A stretch of 64,000 bases of DNA from Parundibacterium terreum (GTDB lineage: Bacteria > Pseudomonadota > Gammaproteobacteria > Burkholderiales > Burkholderiaceae_D). Positions 17,142 through 26,654 of this stretch are shown here, piece after piece. The translations under genes were made by a program, and so were the position numbers. Positions within the stretch are counted from its first letter, which is position 1. Each line of letters opens with the position of its first letter. Location of the stretch: the NCBI RefSeq assembly GCF_014636315.1, contig NZ_BMED01000007.1, positions 124,001 to 188,000 on the forward strand. Reading direction: 5' to 3'. The notes under the pieces are model-generated. The model saw only the letters and a list, made by a program, of their open reading frames with translations. It was not told the origin of the DNA and did no database searches.

Positions 17142-18338
17142 CTACGACTGGCTCTGCAATTTGCCTTGCGCCTGCTGGGATGGGCTGGGGCGCGAGATAG
17201 GCACGATATTGTTGGCCATGATTTCTCCGAACGGCCCGGTGATGCTGGTGCTCTCGCCGGCGCCCGGAACTGCCTTGCCTATCAGCGGGAAAACCAGTTC
17301 TGCGAAACGGTAGGATTCTTCCAGATGCGGATAGCCGGACAGGATGAAGGTGTCTATACCCAGGGCCGCATACTCATGCATGCGTTCGGCGACGGTTTCC
17401 GGGTCGCCGACTAGTGCTGTGCCGGCACCGCCGCGCACCAGTCCTACGCCGGCCCACAGGTTGGGCGACACTTCCAGCTTGTCGCGCTTGCCGCCATGCA
17501 GGGCTGCCATGCGCTGCTGGCCGACCGAGTCCATCTTGGCAAACGAGGCCTGCGCCTTGGCGATGACTTCATCGTCCAGATGGCTGATCAGCTCATCGGC
17601 CGCTTTCCAGGCTGCCTCATTGGTTTCACGCACGATCACATGCAGGCGTATGCCAAAACGCAGTGTGCGCCCGTATTTGGCGGCGCGCGCGCGCATGTCG
17701 GCGATCTTTTCAGCTACCGCTGCCGGGGGTTCGCCCCAGGTCAGGTAGACGTCCACCTGCTCTGCCGCCAGCTCATGCGCCGGGCCGGAAGAGCCGCCAA
17801 AATACAGCGGAGGGTAGGGTTTTTGCACTGGCGGATACAGGGTTTTCGCGCCCTTGACCTTGATGTGCTTGCCGGAAAAATCATAGCCCTTGTCACCGCC
17901 TTCGCCGGACAATGCTGCGCGCCAGACGCGCAGGAATTCATCGGTGATTTCATAGCGTTCGGTGTGGTCCGCAAAGACCCCATCCGCTTCCAGCTCGCCC
18001 TGGTCGCCGCCGGTGACGACGTTGACCAGCAGGCGGCCATTGGACAGGCGGTCAAAAGTGGAAGCCATGCGTAGCGACAGGCCGGGGCTGCTGAGGCCGG
18101 GGCGGATCGCCACCAGGAATTTCAGGTTCTTTGTCGCGCCTATCAGGCTGGAGGCGACGACCCATGCATCTTCGCAAGAGCGGCCGGTAGGCAGCAATAC
18201 GCCATCATAGCCCTGGGTATCGGCGGCAACCGCTACCTGCTTCAGGTAGTCGTAGTTGATATGGCGCGCGCCGCGCGAAGTTCCCAGATAGCGGCTGTCG
18301 CCGTGGGTAGGGATGAACCAGAAAACATTTAAACTCAT
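17142..18338 (-). CDS. ssuD: FMNH2-dependent alkanesulfonate monooxygenase SsuD
   Basis: 398 residues from the ATG at 18338, with AAGGA upstream and the standard N terminus [19 protein letters not shown]; the frame extends to 18380 without support. It is a bacterial luciferase-like TIM barrel with [17 protein letters not shown], the [18 protein letters not shown] flavin/sulfonate region and [10 protein letters not shown]. It cleaves C-S bonds of alkanesulfonates to release sulfite and an aldehyde, using FMNH2 from SsuE. It lies between ssuA and ssuC. The C-terminal 30 residues are polar and Gln/Ser-rich. Confidence 0.95.
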   Translation of the reverse strand: MSLNVFWFIPTHGDSRYLGTSRGARHINYDYLKQVAVAADTQGYDGVLLPTGRSCEDAWVVASSLIGATKNLKFLVAIRPGLSSPGLSLRMASTFDRLSNGRLLVNVVTGGDQGELEADGVFADHTERYEITDEFLRVWRAALSGEGGDKGYDFSGKHIKVKGAKTLYPPVQKPYPPLYFGGSSGPAHELAAEQVDVYLTWGEPPAAVAEKIADMRARAAKYGRTLRFGIRLHVIVRETNEAAWKAADELISHLDDEVIAKAQASFAKMDSVGQQRMAALHGGKRDKLEVSPNLWAGVGLVRGGAGTALVGDPETVAERMHEYAALGIDTFILSGYPHLEESYRFAELVFPLIGKAVPGAGESTSITGPFGEIMANNIVPISRPSPSQQAQGKLQSQS

Positions 18339-18407
18339 GATCGTTCCTTTCTGTTTGCCGGGGCGGCGCCGCAGCGCCACCCCTGGAGGTCTGGAAGTGG
18401 TTAGTTA

Positions 18408-19418
18408 TTAGTTACGTGCAGCAATCGCCGGGGACGCTGCGGGCGGCAGCCAGGCCGCATCCCTCACATTGATTTGCCTGGGGATCAGTTTTTGCTGAAA
18501 AAAATTGTCTGCCACTCTTTGCTGGTCTTCCAGCATGCTCTGGGTCAGGTACACTACCGGCGAGCGCGGCCGGCGCGTCAGGTAGGCGGATATCGTCGGC
18601 TGGTCCAGCCCCGTGCTGGCGGCAATCGCAGCGATGGCCTCCTTGCGGTTGGTCTGCACAAAGTTGTCGCTGCGCGTCAGTTCCTCAAACAGCAGGTGGA
18701 TTATTTGCGGATATTTTTCTGCAAACGAGCGGCTGGACAGGTAGTAAGACAGGTTGTTCACCAGGTCTTTTCCGGTCGCCAGCACGCGCGGCTGCGCACT
18801 TTGCTCTATCGCGGCCCAGTAAGGATCCCAGATTGCCCAGGCATCTACGCTGCCGCGCTCAAAGGCGGCCCGCGCATCGGCCGGCGCCAGATAGATGGGG
18901 CTGATGTCGCTCCATTGCAGGCCGGCCTGCTGTACCGCGCGCAGCACATGGTAGTGCGCGCTGGAACCCTTCTGGAAGGCGATTTTCTTGCCCTTCAGGT
19001 CGGCCAGTGACTTGATCACAGAATCCGGTTTTACCAGGATGGCACTGACCGCCGGCTTGGCAGGCTCGGCGCCCACATACACCAGGCCGCTACCCGCCGC
19101 CTGCGCAAAAATCGGCGGCGGCTCGCCAGTGGTGGCAAAGTCTATGCTGCCGACTGACAAGGCTTCCAGCATTTGCGGGCCGGCAGTGAATTCAAACCAG
19201 GTCACCTTGGTGCCCTTCAACTGCTTTTCCAAGGCCTGCCTTTGCTTCAGCAGGGTCAGGTTGACTGAGCTTTTCTGGAAACCTATGCGCAATTCTTTCG
19301 GCGCATCGCTGATGGCTGGGGCTGCGGATGCAGACGATGCAGCCCACGCCAGATAGGGTGTCAAGGCAAGAGCTACTGCCAGCAGCAGGCTGCGGCGCAA
19401 TGGGGAGAGGGTCTTCAT
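18408..19418 (-). CDS. ssuA: Aliphatic sulfonate-binding periplasmic protein SsuA, copy 1
   Basis: 336 residues with a signal peptide 1-26 (cleavage near LAWA). The type II binding-protein fold shows LRIGFQKSSVNLTLLKQRQ, FAAGP-type FTAGPQMLEAL, DFATTGEPPPIFAQAAG and FERGSVDAWAIWDPYW, the usual SsuA signatures. It lies immediately downstream of a second ssuA copy (17 bases apart) and upstream of ssuD. The two are clearly related but diverged, so they may bind different sulfonates. It delivers substrate to SsuC. Confidence 0.92.
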   Translation of the reverse strand: MKTLSPLRRSLLLAVALALTPYLAWAASSASAAPAISDAPKELRIGFQKSSVNLTLLKQRQALEKQLKGTKVTWFEFTAGPQMLEALSVGSIDFATTGEPPPIFAQAAGSGLVYVGAEPAKPAVSAILVKPDSVIKSLADLKGKKIAFQKGSSAHYHVLRAVQQAGLQWSDISPIYLAPADARAAFERGSVDAWAIWDPYWAAIEQSAQPRVLATGKDLVNNLSYYLSSRSFAEKYPQIIHLLFEELTRSDNFVQTNRKEAIAAIAASTGLDQPTISAYLTRRPRSPVVYLTQSMLEDQQRVADNFFQQKLIPRQINVRDAAWLPPAASPAIAARN

Positions 19419-19434
19419 CGTCTATTCCGGCGAG

Positions 19435-20436
19435 CTAGAGTTTGATGGCGACGACGGCATCCCTGATATTGATTTTTTTAGGAATCAATTTCAGATCGGC
19501 AAAGGCATCGGCGATGTTTTGCTGTTCCCGTATCACCTGTTCGCTAAGCGGTTTTACGCCGTAAGCGAAGCGCTTGGCCGCCAGTTCGACGATGCTCGGT
19601 TCCAGGCCCACTTGCGACGCCAGTTGTGCGGTCACATCGGCGGTGTTCTTGGAGCCCCATTCGTCTACCTTGACCAGTTCTTCCAGCGTAATGCGCAGGA
19701 TGTCGGCGTTTTTTTGCGCATAGGGTCTCGCCGCGAGGTAAAACTGGTGGTTGCTGACCAGGCCCTGGCCGTCGACCAGGATGCGTGCGCCCAGTTGTTT
19801 TTCTGCTGCCGCAAAGAAAGGATCCCAGATCACCCAGGCGTCAACGCTGCCGCGCTCGAATGCGGCGCGCGCATCGGCCGGCGGCAGATAGATGGGCTCG
19901 ATATCCTTGTAGGCGATACTGGCTTTTTCCAGGACCTTGAGCAGCAGGTAGTGCACATTGGAACCCTTGTTCAGCGCGATCTTCTTGCCTTTCAGATCGG
20001 CGGCGGTCTTCAACGGAGAGTTCTTGGGAACGATCACTGCTTCGCCTGCCGGTGCGGGCGGTTCGTGGCCCACATACACCAGGTCGGCGCCGGCCGCCTG
20101 CGCAAAAATGGGAGGCGCTTCGCCGGTAGTGCCGAAATCCACGCTGCCCACATTCAGGCCTTCCAGCAACTGGGGACCTGCCGGGAATTCTATCCACTTC
20201 AGTTGTATGCCTTGCTGTGCCAGGCGCTTGTCCAGCGCGCCTGTGGCTTTCAGCAAGGTCAGCGTGCCGTATTTTTGATAGCCTATGCGCAGAGTGCCGG
20301 CCGCTGCTTTGCCTTGTGCCAGGGCCAGCGCGGGCAGACCACCGGCGAAGCCTCCCAAAGCACCCAGCGTGGCCGCTGATAGCAGACCCAAAGCCTGGCG
20401 CCTGGTTTTCCTTTTATCGTCTTTAAAATTGTTCAT
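19435..20436 (-). CDS. ssuA: Aliphatic sulfonate-binding protein SsuA, copy 2, with twin-arginine leader
   Basis: 333 residues. The leader has an RR pair followed by a long hydrophobic stretch (KTRRQALGLLSAATLGALGG), consistent with Tat export rather than Sec. The mature part shows LRIGYQKYGTLTLLKATG, FPAGPQLLEGLNVGSVDFGTTGEAPP and FERGSVDAWVIWDPFF. It is paralogous to the next gene downstream. Located between ssuE (161 bases upstream) and ssuA copy 1. Sulfonate specificity cannot be read from the sequence. Confidence 0.9.
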   Translation of the reverse strand: MNNFKDDKRKTRRQALGLLSAATLGALGGFAGGLPALALAQGKAAAGTLRIGYQKYGTLTLLKATGALDKRLAQQGIQLKWIEFPAGPQLLEGLNVGSVDFGTTGEAPPIFAQAAGADLVYVGHEPPAPAGEAVIVPKNSPLKTAADLKGKKIALNKGSNVHYLLLKVLEKASIAYKDIEPIYLPPADARAAFERGSVDAWVIWDPFFAAAEKQLGARILVDGQGLVSNHQFYLAARPYAQKNADILRITLEELVKVDEWGSKNTADVTAQLASQVGLEPSIVELAAKRFAYGVKPLSEQVIREQQNIADAFADLKLIPKKINIRDAVVAIKL

Positions 20437-20597
20437 GGTCGTCCAGTTCTACATTCGCAGTGTTGAGATCACAATTTCAATTTTTCAGGCAAGCCGTCCC
20501 CCTGCAGCACGATGCCGCCAGAAATGGGCTTGTGGATCAGTTGTAGTGCAGTGGTGACGCAGTTGCGGCAAGGCCGGGGTACCGGCCTCTGGGTTTG

Positions 20598-21185
20598 CTA
20601 GGCGCTACATCGCAGTTGCGTGAATTGAACTGCGTCGAAATTATTACCCTGGTTGCGCAAGGCAATCAGACTGTGGGTAAGGTGGCTGATGCCCTCGGTG
20701 ATGCGCTGGGCTATCGTCGTATCGATATTCAGGCCGTACTCTTCCGACCATTCTATCTGTGCATCGGTGGCATAAATACTGGGCAGGATATGCTTGGCGG
20801 CGAGTGAAGCCAGCACCGGGCGCAATGCGTAGTCCAGCGCCAGCATATGCGACTGGCTACCGCCGGTTGCCAGCGGCAGCACCAGTTTCCCACTCAGGCC
20901 GTCTTGCGGCAAGATATCCAGGAAGGTTTTCAATACGCCGCTATAAGCGGCCTTGTACACGGGGGTGCTGACGACGACCGCGTCCGCCTGTGCCACCAGC
21001 GCTTTTGCCGCACGCAGTTCATCATTGTTGAAGTCGGCATGCAGCAGCGCCTGGGCCGGCAAATCCCTTGCTTGCACCCTGGCAGTGCGGTAACCCAGCT
21101 CATTCAGCCTGTCTCCTACATGATGCAGCAGGCGGGTAGAGCGTGAAGGGTTGGACGGACTTCCAGAGAGCAGCAGGATATTCAT
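20598..21185 (-). CDS. ssuE: NAD(P)H-dependent FMN reductase SsuE
   Basis: 195 residues with a flavodoxin-like fold. The N-terminal phosphate-binding loop is SGSPSNPSRSTRLL, followed by DAVVVSTPVYKAAYSGVLKTFLD and LATGGSQSHMLALDYALRPVL, which are SsuE/MsuE signatures. It reduces FMN for SsuD. It lies between sbp and the ssuA pair, so flavin supply, sulfonate capture and monooxygenase are encoded together. Length is normal for the family. Confidence 0.93.
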   Translation of the reverse strand: MNILLLSGSPSNPSRSTRLLHHVGDRLNELGYRTARVQARDLPAQALLHADFNNDELRAAKALVAQADAVVVSTPVYKAAYSGVLKTFLDILPQDGLSGKLVLPLATGGSQSHMLALDYALRPVLASLAAKHILPSIYATDAQIEWSEEYGLNIDTTIAQRITEGISHLTHSLIALRNQGNNFDAVQFTQLRCSA

Positions 21186-21230
21186 GTCATCTCACTAAAC
21201 TTGAGTGCTTGAGTGTAATAAGCGGCGCGC

Positions 21231-22238
21231 TTATTTTTTACCCGGTTGATAAATCTGGTCGAAGATGCCGCCATCCGCGAAATGTTCTTTTTGCGCCTTG
21301 GTCCAGCCGCCGAAAGTGTCATCTATCGTAAACAGCTTCACATTTGGAAATTGCGACGCATATTTTTTCGATGCTTTTTCCGTTGTTGGGCGGTAGTAGT
21401 TTTTCGCGATGATTTCCTGGCCTTCGTCGGTGTACAGGAAGTTCAGATAGGCTTCTGCCACTTTACGGGTGCCGCGGCGGTCAGCTACCTTGTCAACTAC
21501 AGCGACCGAAGGTTCGGCGAGGATACTGGTGGACGGCGCTACGATCTCGACCTTGTCCGGGCCCAGCTCCTTGATTGCCAGCAGTGCTTCATTTTCCCAG
21601 GCCAGCAATACGTCGCCTATGCCGCGCTCCACAAAGGTGGTAGTTGCGCCGCGTGCGCCGGAATCCAGTACCGGTACGTTTTTATACAGCTTGCTCAGGA
21701 ATTCCTTGGCTGTGGCCGGGCTGCCGCCCGGTTGTTTCAAAGCATAGCCCCAGGCTGCCAGATGGTTCCAGCGGGCGCCGCCTGAGGTTTTCGGGTTCGG
21801 TGTAATGACGGAAACGCCAGGCTTGACCAGGTCGTTCCAGTCCTTGATACCTTTGGGATTACCTTTGCGTACCAGGAAGACAATGGTCGATGAATAAGGC
21901 GAGCTATTGTGAGGCAGTTTCTTTTGCCATTCCTTGGAAGTCAGGCCGCGCTCGGCGATGGCATCGGTATCATAGGCCAGCGCCAGTGTGACGACGTCAG
22001 CATCCAGGCCGTCAATGACCGCGCGTGCCTGCTTGCCGGAACCGCCATGCGATTGCTTGATGGTGACGTTGTCGCCAGTCTTGGCTTTCCACTGCTTGGC
22101 AAATGCCTGATTTACGTCCTGATACAGTTCGCGGGTAGGATCATAGGAAACGTTCAAAAGGGATATGTCGGCGGCGTGCGCGGAGATATTGCCGATTACA
22201 GCGATAGAGGCGGCCAGGAACAGGTGTTTCAGTTTCAT
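21231..22238 (-). CDS. sbp: Sulfate-binding periplasmic protein Sbp
   Basis: 335 residues from the ATG at 22238 (AAGGA upstream); a TTG two codons earlier is a less likely start. The signal peptide ends near SAHAA. Family markers are [31 protein letters not shown], the [12 protein letters not shown] segment and [16 protein letters not shown]. It binds sulfate in the periplasm and passes it to CysTWA, encoded about 7 kb downstream on the same strand. It heads the whole minus-strand sulfur block. The 280 bases upstream are AT-rich and may hold a CysB-type promoter. Confidence 0.94.
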   Translation of the reverse strand: MKLKHLFLAASIAVIGNISAHAADISLLNVSYDPTRELYQDVNQAFAKQWKAKTGDNVTIKQSHGGSGKQARAVIDGLDADVVTLALAYDTDAIAERGLTSKEWQKKLPHNSSPYSSTIVFLVRKGNPKGIKDWNDLVKPGVSVITPNPKTSGGARWNHLAAWGYALKQPGGSPATAKEFLSKLYKNVPVLDSGARGATTTFVERGIGDVLLAWENEALLAIKELGPDKVEIVAPSTSILAEPSVAVVDKVADRRGTRKVAEAYLNFLYTDEGQEIIAKNYYRPTTEKASKKYASQFPNVKLFTIDDTFGGWTKAQKEHFADGGIFDQIYQPGKK

Positions 22239-22470
22239 CTGCAATTTTCCTTGTTGTCGTTTTGTCGGAAGGCCGGCGAGGCCTGCCGAAAATAAAATTT
22301 GAGGAATGTAGATTAATGCGGCGCAAGTGAAACAAGAACTAATAGTTTCGCGGTTTGATATGCGTTTTTCGTATATGAGGGATCGGGCTGGCTGAATTAT
22401 TTAATCTAGGAATGAGGTCGGCGGGCTTGAATTGATATCAAGATTGATGTCAAGACGCAAATAAACACGT

Positions 22471-22501
22471 AAATAAAAATGGCCCGCTCGTCGGAGGGGC
22501 C
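22471..22501 (-). terminator. Rho-independent terminator of the hmgA-fahA operon
   Basis: On the minus strand GGCCCCTC pairs with GAGCGGGCC (one bulge) around a CGAC loop, followed by ATTTTTATTT, 20 bases after the fahA stop. Confidence 0.7.
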
Positions 22502-22521
22502 GCTATGGGGGCAATCAGGTT

Positions 22522-23853
22522 TTACAGCGTGCGTGCCGGCAGGACGGTACCGCTGACTTCGCCGAAACCTATGCGGGCGCAGCCGGGTTTATGGGCCCAT
22601 CCACGCAGGATCACGGTATCGCCATCCTCGATAAAGATGCGTTTCTCGCCGCCCGGAAAGCTGATCGCCTCCTTGCCGCCGCCGGTCAGCTCCAGCAGCG
22701 AACCCGCTTCTGACGGTTGCGGGCCGGACTGGGTGCCGGATCCCAGCAAGTCGCCGGGGCGCAAATTGCAGCCATTCACCGTATGATGGGTGAGCAACTG
22801 CGATACGCTCCAGTAAGAATGGCGGAAGTTGGATTGGGACAGGCTTTGCGCGGCCACGCCTTGCTCGCGCATGGCTTGGGTTTGCAATGACACCTGCAAT
22901 TGAACGTCAAATGCACCGTGCGTGCGCAAATCGGCGGAATCCAGATAGGCCATGGGCTGAGGATCGGCCTGCTCCCTGTCCCATGCCAGCCTGTAGGGCG
23001 CCAGCGCTTCCAGCGTGACTATCCATGGCGAGATGGTGGAGGCGAAGTTCTTGGCCAGGAAAGGTCCCAGCGGCTGGTATTCCCAGGCCTGGATATCACG
23101 CGCCGACCAGTCATTCAGCAGGCACAGGCCGAATACATGCGATTCCGCCTGATCAATAGTGACGGCATCACCCAGCTCATTGCCCTTGCCGACAAAGATG
23201 CCGATTTCCAGTTCATAGTCCAGCCGTTTGCTGGGGCCGAATACCGGAGTATCCGAGGTCGGCGGCTTGGTTTGTCCCAGCGGGCGGCGGAACTGCTGGC
23301 CGGACACGCCTATCGATGAAGAGCGGCCGTGGTAACCGATCGGCACCCATTTGTAATTGGGCAGCAATGGATTATCCGGACGGAACAGTTTGCCTATCGC
23401 AGTGGCGTGGTGGACCGAGGTATAAAAATCTGTGTAGTCGCCGATCTGCGCCGGCAGGCCATATTCAGCATCACTCTGGGGAACCAGTGCGCTGCGCAGG
23501 CTGGCTTCCTGTTGCGCTCCTGCGCGCAGGATACGCGACAGCGCCAGGCGTAGGGCGGACCAGGTTTCTGCTCCCAGGCCCATCAAGGCATTCAGGCTAT
23601 TGCTTTGCAGGGCCAGCGCGACTTCGGTGCTTTGCAAGGACGGAAATCCGCTGAAGGCATTTGCCGCGTAGGCTGCATGCAGGTCCAGGATCTGGTCGCC
23701 GATGGCGACGCCTATGTGAAAATCTCCACCGGCCTTGCTGCGAAATACTGCGAACGGCAGGTTCTGTATGGGGAAATCGCTGTCCGGCTGGTTGGCCGAG
23801 GCCACCCAGCTACCTAGTTTCACATCATGGGTTTCATTCAATTGCACGGTCAT
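22522..23853 (-). CDS. fahA: Fumarylacetoacetase
   Basis: 443 residues, normal for the family. It hydrolyses fumarylacetoacetate to fumarate and acetoacetate, the last step of tyrosine/homogentisate breakdown. Seen are the N-terminal FAH_N domain (FPIQNLPFAVFR), the catalytic core with FYTSVHHATAIGKLFRP and YHGRSSSIGVSG, the metal-binding region LDYELEIGIFVGKGN, and NDWSARDIQAWEYQPLGPFLAKNF. Its ATG overlaps the hmgA stop by one base, so the two are translationally coupled. A maleylacetoacetate isomerase gene is not present in the window. Confidence 0.96.
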   Translation of the reverse strand: MTVQLNETHDVKLGSWVASANQPDSDFPIQNLPFAVFRSKAGGDFHIGVAIGDQILDLHAAYAANAFSGFPSLQSTEVALALQSNSLNALMGLGAETWSALRLALSRILRAGAQQEASLRSALVPQSDAEYGLPAQIGDYTDFYTSVHHATAIGKLFRPDNPLLPNYKWVPIGYHGRSSSIGVSGQQFRRPLGQTKPPTSDTPVFGPSKRLDYELEIGIFVGKGNELGDAVTIDQAESHVFGLCLLNDWSARDIQAWEYQPLGPFLAKNFASTISPWIVTLEALAPYRLAWDREQADPQPMAYLDSADLRTHGAFDVQLQVSLQTQAMREQGVAAQSLSQSNFRHSYWSVSQLLTHHTVNGCNLRPGDLLGSGTQSGPQPSEAGSLLELTGGGKEAISFPGGEKRIFIEDGDTVILRGWAHKPGCARIGFGEVSGTVLPARTL

Positions 23854-25202
23854 TATGCTTGCTCCGGATTAAAGTTCTTTTGTATGCCCATCCAGCACTG
23901 GTAGTAGTCGTTCTGCAGTTGCGGCGAGGCCAGCGCATAGGCGGTTGGGCGTATCACGTGCCGGGTTTCAAACATGAAGGCCATCGTGTTATCTACCTTG
24001 TGCGGCGCTGTGGTATCGGCATTGCTGGCCTTGTCAAAGGTCGGCGCGTCAGGGCCGTGGCCGCTCATGCAGTTATGCAGGCTGGCGCCGCCGGGACGGA
24101 AGCCGGCCGATTTCGCATCATACTGGCCGTGGATCAGGCCCATGAATTCGCTGGCGATATTGCGATGGAACCAGGGCGGGCGGAAAGTATTTTCCGCAGC
24201 CAGCCAGCGCGGCGGGAAAATCACGAAGTCCAGCGTGTCCACGCCCGGCGTATCGCTGGGCGCCTGCAGTACCAGGAAGATGGATGGGTCAGGATGGTCA
24301 TAGCTGATCGAGCCTATGGTATTGAAATGGCGCAGATCATATTTATACGGCGCGTAGTTGCCGTGCCAGGCCACTACATCCAGCGGCGAATGGTCTATCT
24401 TTGCGCTCCACAGATTGCCGCTGAACTTGGCGATCAGCTCGAAACTGCCTTCGCGGTCTTCATAGCTGGCATGCGGAGTCTGGAAGTCACGCGGATTGGC
24501 CAGGCCATTGGAGCCTATCACTCCCAGGTCGGGCAGGCGCAGCAAGGCGCCGAAGTTTTCGCAGATATAGCCGCGCGCCTCGCCATCCGGCAGGCTGACC
24601 TGGAAGCGTATGCCGCGCGGTATGACCGCTATTTCCTGCGGCTCCAGGTCGATAATGCCCAGTTCGGTGCGTAATTGCAGCCGCCCCTGCTGAGGCACGA
24701 TCAGCAATTCGCCGTCGGCGGAATAGAAAAACTTGTCCGTCATGTCGCGGTTTGCCGCGTACAGGTGGATAGCACAGCCGCTTTGTGCATCCGGCGAGCC
24801 GTTGCCTGCCATCGTGATCCAGCCCTGGATGAAGTCGCTTGCTTCGGCAGGCATAGGCAACGGGTCCCAGCGCAACTGGTTGGGCGGTGCTGCTATCTGG
24901 TCAAACTGGCTGACGATGCCGCGGTTACTGATTTGCTGAAACGGATGATGCATCGCTGCCGGGCGTATCCGGTACAGCCAGGAGCGGCGGTTATGGTGGC
25001 GCGGCGCAGTAAAAGCCGTGCCGGACACTTGCTCTGCATACAGGCCATAGGCCACTTTTTGCGGGGAATTCTGGTTTTTCGGCAATGCACCGGGCAGGGC
25101 CTCGGTGGCGAATTCATTTGCAAAGCCGGTCTGGTAGGCCAGTTTGCCGGTTTGCAAGGGGGAGGCTAGGGAGGCTTGGCGGCCCTCGGTCATCGTATTC
25201 AT
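23853..25202 (-). CDS. hmgA: Homogentisate 1,2-dioxygenase
   Basis: 449 residues, with AGGA upstream of the ATG. It opens the ring of homogentisate using Fe(II) and O2. Family markers include [30 protein letters not shown], and the C-terminal metal region [20 protein letters not shown] with the [12 protein letters not shown] segment. First gene of the hmgA-fahA operon, divergent from a LysR gene; three 11-base-phased repeats lie just upstream. It probably serves phenylalanine, tyrosine or phenylacetate catabolism. Confidence 0.97.
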   Translation of the reverse strand: MNTMTEGRQASLASPLQTGKLAYQTGFANEFATEALPGALPKNQNSPQKVAYGLYAEQVSGTAFTAPRHHNRRSWLYRIRPAAMHHPFQQISNRGIVSQFDQIAAPPNQLRWDPLPMPAEASDFIQGWITMAGNGSPDAQSGCAIHLYAANRDMTDKFFYSADGELLIVPQQGRLQLRTELGIIDLEPQEIAVIPRGIRFQVSLPDGEARGYICENFGALLRLPDLGVIGSNGLANPRDFQTPHASYEDREGSFELIAKFSGNLWSAKIDHSPLDVVAWHGNYAPYKYDLRHFNTIGSISYDHPDPSIFLVLQAPSDTPGVDTLDFVIFPPRWLAAENTFRPPWFHRNIASEFMGLIHGQYDAKSAGFRPGGASLHNCMSGHGPDAPTFDKASNADTTAPHKVDNTMAFMFETRHVIRPTAYALASPQLQNDYYQCWMGIQKNFNPEQA

Positions 25203-25225
25203 GGCTTTCCTTTGCTGCTAGCTGT

Positions 25226-25267
25226 GTGAACACTAGTTGAGCGCTGTTTGAGTACTAATTGAGTGCT
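25226..25267. promoter_or_regulatory. Helically phased TTGAG-box repeats in the hmgA/LysR divergent promoter
   Basis: TTGAGCGCT (25237), TTGAGTACT (25248) and TTGAGTGCT (25259) recur at exactly 11-base spacing; a weaker copy GTGAACACT (6 of 9) at 25226 keeps the phase. The array starts 24 bases upstream of hmgA on its coding side and probably binds a regulator on one face of the helix. Confidence 0.6.
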
Positions 25268-25348
25268 AATACTTTAGTGCAAAGTGCAGCCTTTTACGCT
25301 ATAAATAGATAAATGTAGCCCATTGATATTATGAATAATAGGTAAAAG

Positions 25349-26254
25349 ATGATAGAACCCAGAGAGCTGGACCTGAACTTGCTGGTGGTATTCCAGGAAA
25401 TATTCCAGCAAAAGCAGATATCGGCGGTTGCCCGCAAGCTGGGCCTGTCGCAGCCGGCGGTCAGCAATGCGCTGGCCCGCCTGCGGCGCAGCTTTGGCGA
25501 TGAGTTGTTTGTGCGTACTGCGCTGGGCATGCAGGCTACGCCGTTTGCCGAGCAACTGGCTGAACCTATAGGTGCTGCGCTGGAGCAAGTCAGGCTGGCG
25601 TTGAACCGGCATGAGCATTTTGATGCAGGAAGTAGCCGCCGCCATTTCACGATAGCGATGACCGATGTCGGCGAGGTGTATTTCATGCCCGTGCTGGTGG
25701 AAAAATGCCGGCAGTTTGCGCCGCAACTGAAGATCAGTACGGTGCGGGCCAGTAGCGTGGACCTGAAGGCAGAGATGGAGGCGGGGCGGGTCGATCTGGC
25801 GATAGGCGCGTTTGATGACGTGTCGGAAGCGCTCTACCAGCGCCGCCTGTTCAAGCAGGACTACGTCTGCATGCTGCGTGCCGGCCATCCCCTGGCAAAA
25901 GCAAAGCTGACATTGAAGGATTTCCTGGCTGCCCCGCATCTGATCGTCGCATCGATGGAAAGCCCTTACGACAGCATCAACCAGAGCCTGGAAAAAGCCG
26001 GTGTGAAGGATGTTTCGCAGTTTAGCGTGCCGCACTTTGTTGCTGTTCCTTATATTGTTAGTACGACCGATCTGCTGGTGACTGTGCCGCAAAAACTGGC
26101 GGAGCGGGCAGCAGCTCCCTTCAATCTGCACTATGTAAAACCGCCGCTGCGCTTGCCTTCGCTGCAAACCAATATGTTCTGGCACCGGCGCTACAACCAG
26201 GACGAGGGTAGCCAGTGGCTGAGGGGATTCATCGCCGAGCATTTTGCCGAGTGA
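25349..26254 (+). CDS. LysR-family regulator, probably of hmgA-fahA
   Basis: 301 residues. The N-terminal winged HTH (about 8-65) shows FQEIFQQKQISAVARKLGLSQPAVSNALARLR, followed by the substrate-binding domain (about 90-298) of the NodD/PcpR-like type. It is transcribed divergently from hmgA with 146 bases between the two starts, a classic arrangement for a LysR protein controlling its neighbour. Homogentisate or another pathway compound would be the likely co-inducer; this is inference. Confidence 0.88.
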   Translation: MIEPRELDLNLLVVFQEIFQQKQISAVARKLGLSQPAVSNALARLRRSFGDELFVRTALGMQATPFAEQLAEPIGAALEQVRLALNRHEHFDAGSSRRHFTIAMTDVGEVYFMPVLVEKCRQFAPQLKISTVRASSVDLKAEMEAGRVDLAIGAFDDVSEALYQRRLFKQDYVCMLRAGHPLAKAKLTLKDFLAAPHLIVASMESPYDSINQSLEKAGVKDVSQFSVPHFVAVPYIVSTTDLLVTVPQKLAERAAAPFNLHYVKPPLRLPSLQTNMFWHRRYNQDEGSQWLRGFIAEHFAE

Positions 26255-26343
26255 TTGCCGAGGTGCGGAGGCGCGTTGCGGCGATGCTGCCGCCCTGAAT
26301 TGAAAGATGAAATAAAATTATTTTTAAAATAGCTTGATATTTA

Positions 26344-26355
26344 ATAGTGCACTAT
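26344..26355. promoter_or_regulatory. Palindromic operator candidate 1 (ATAGTGCACTAT)
   Basis: A perfect 12-base palindrome, 300 bases upstream of the esterase start. The same core pattern recurs at 26500 and in the palindrome at 27704-27734. Confidence 0.5.
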
Positions 26356-26496
26356 ATATAATTCAAAACATCGAAACACAGGCAGCACGGCCGGGCCGTC
26401 TTTCCCTTGATGTGTCTCAGATGCTGATGGTTCGAGAACTTTGTAGTAAAGAGTAAATGAGAAGGCGCGGGAGTTTGCGCCACTTTTAATCTCAAA

Positions 26497-26514
26497 TATA
26501 TAGTGCGCTATATA
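26497..26514. promoter_or_regulatory. Palindromic operator candidate 2 (TATATAG-N4-CTATATA)
   Basis: Seven-base arms TATATAG and CTATATA surround TGCG, 141 bases upstream of the esterase ATG. It is the longest member of the local palindrome family and of a size suited to a MarR- or TetR-type dimer. Confidence 0.5.
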
Positions 26515-26654
26515 GTAGTTGGCGATAATAAATGAGGGGCGCCTCTTGCGGAGAAAAGTAAAAGGCGGCAACTCATTGAAGTTTATTGAAGCAGCTTGGC
26601 ATTAACCAATATTCACTCATTCATCATTAAGCACTAGGCTAAAAGGAAATAATC

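Larger units (their letters stand above)
26255..26654. other. AT-rich intergenic region upstream of the esterase gene
   Basis: About 400 bases with no convincing gene; the one minus-strand frame (26341-26571) lacks family features and overlaps two palindromes. The region has unusually AT-rich composition and two ATAG-N4-CTAT sites, annotated separately. Confidence 0.5.

Noticed and set aside
23661-24674. 337-codon plus-strand open frame
   Set aside because: Antisense to fahA and hmgA, both strongly supported.
25274-26242. 322-codon minus-strand open frame
   Set aside because: Antisense to the LysR gene at 25349-26254; Gln/His-rich product without family features and no ribosome site.
26341-26571. 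76-codon minus-strand open frame in the AT-rich gap
   Set aside because: No ribosome site, no family resemblance, and it spans two palindromic regulatory candidates.
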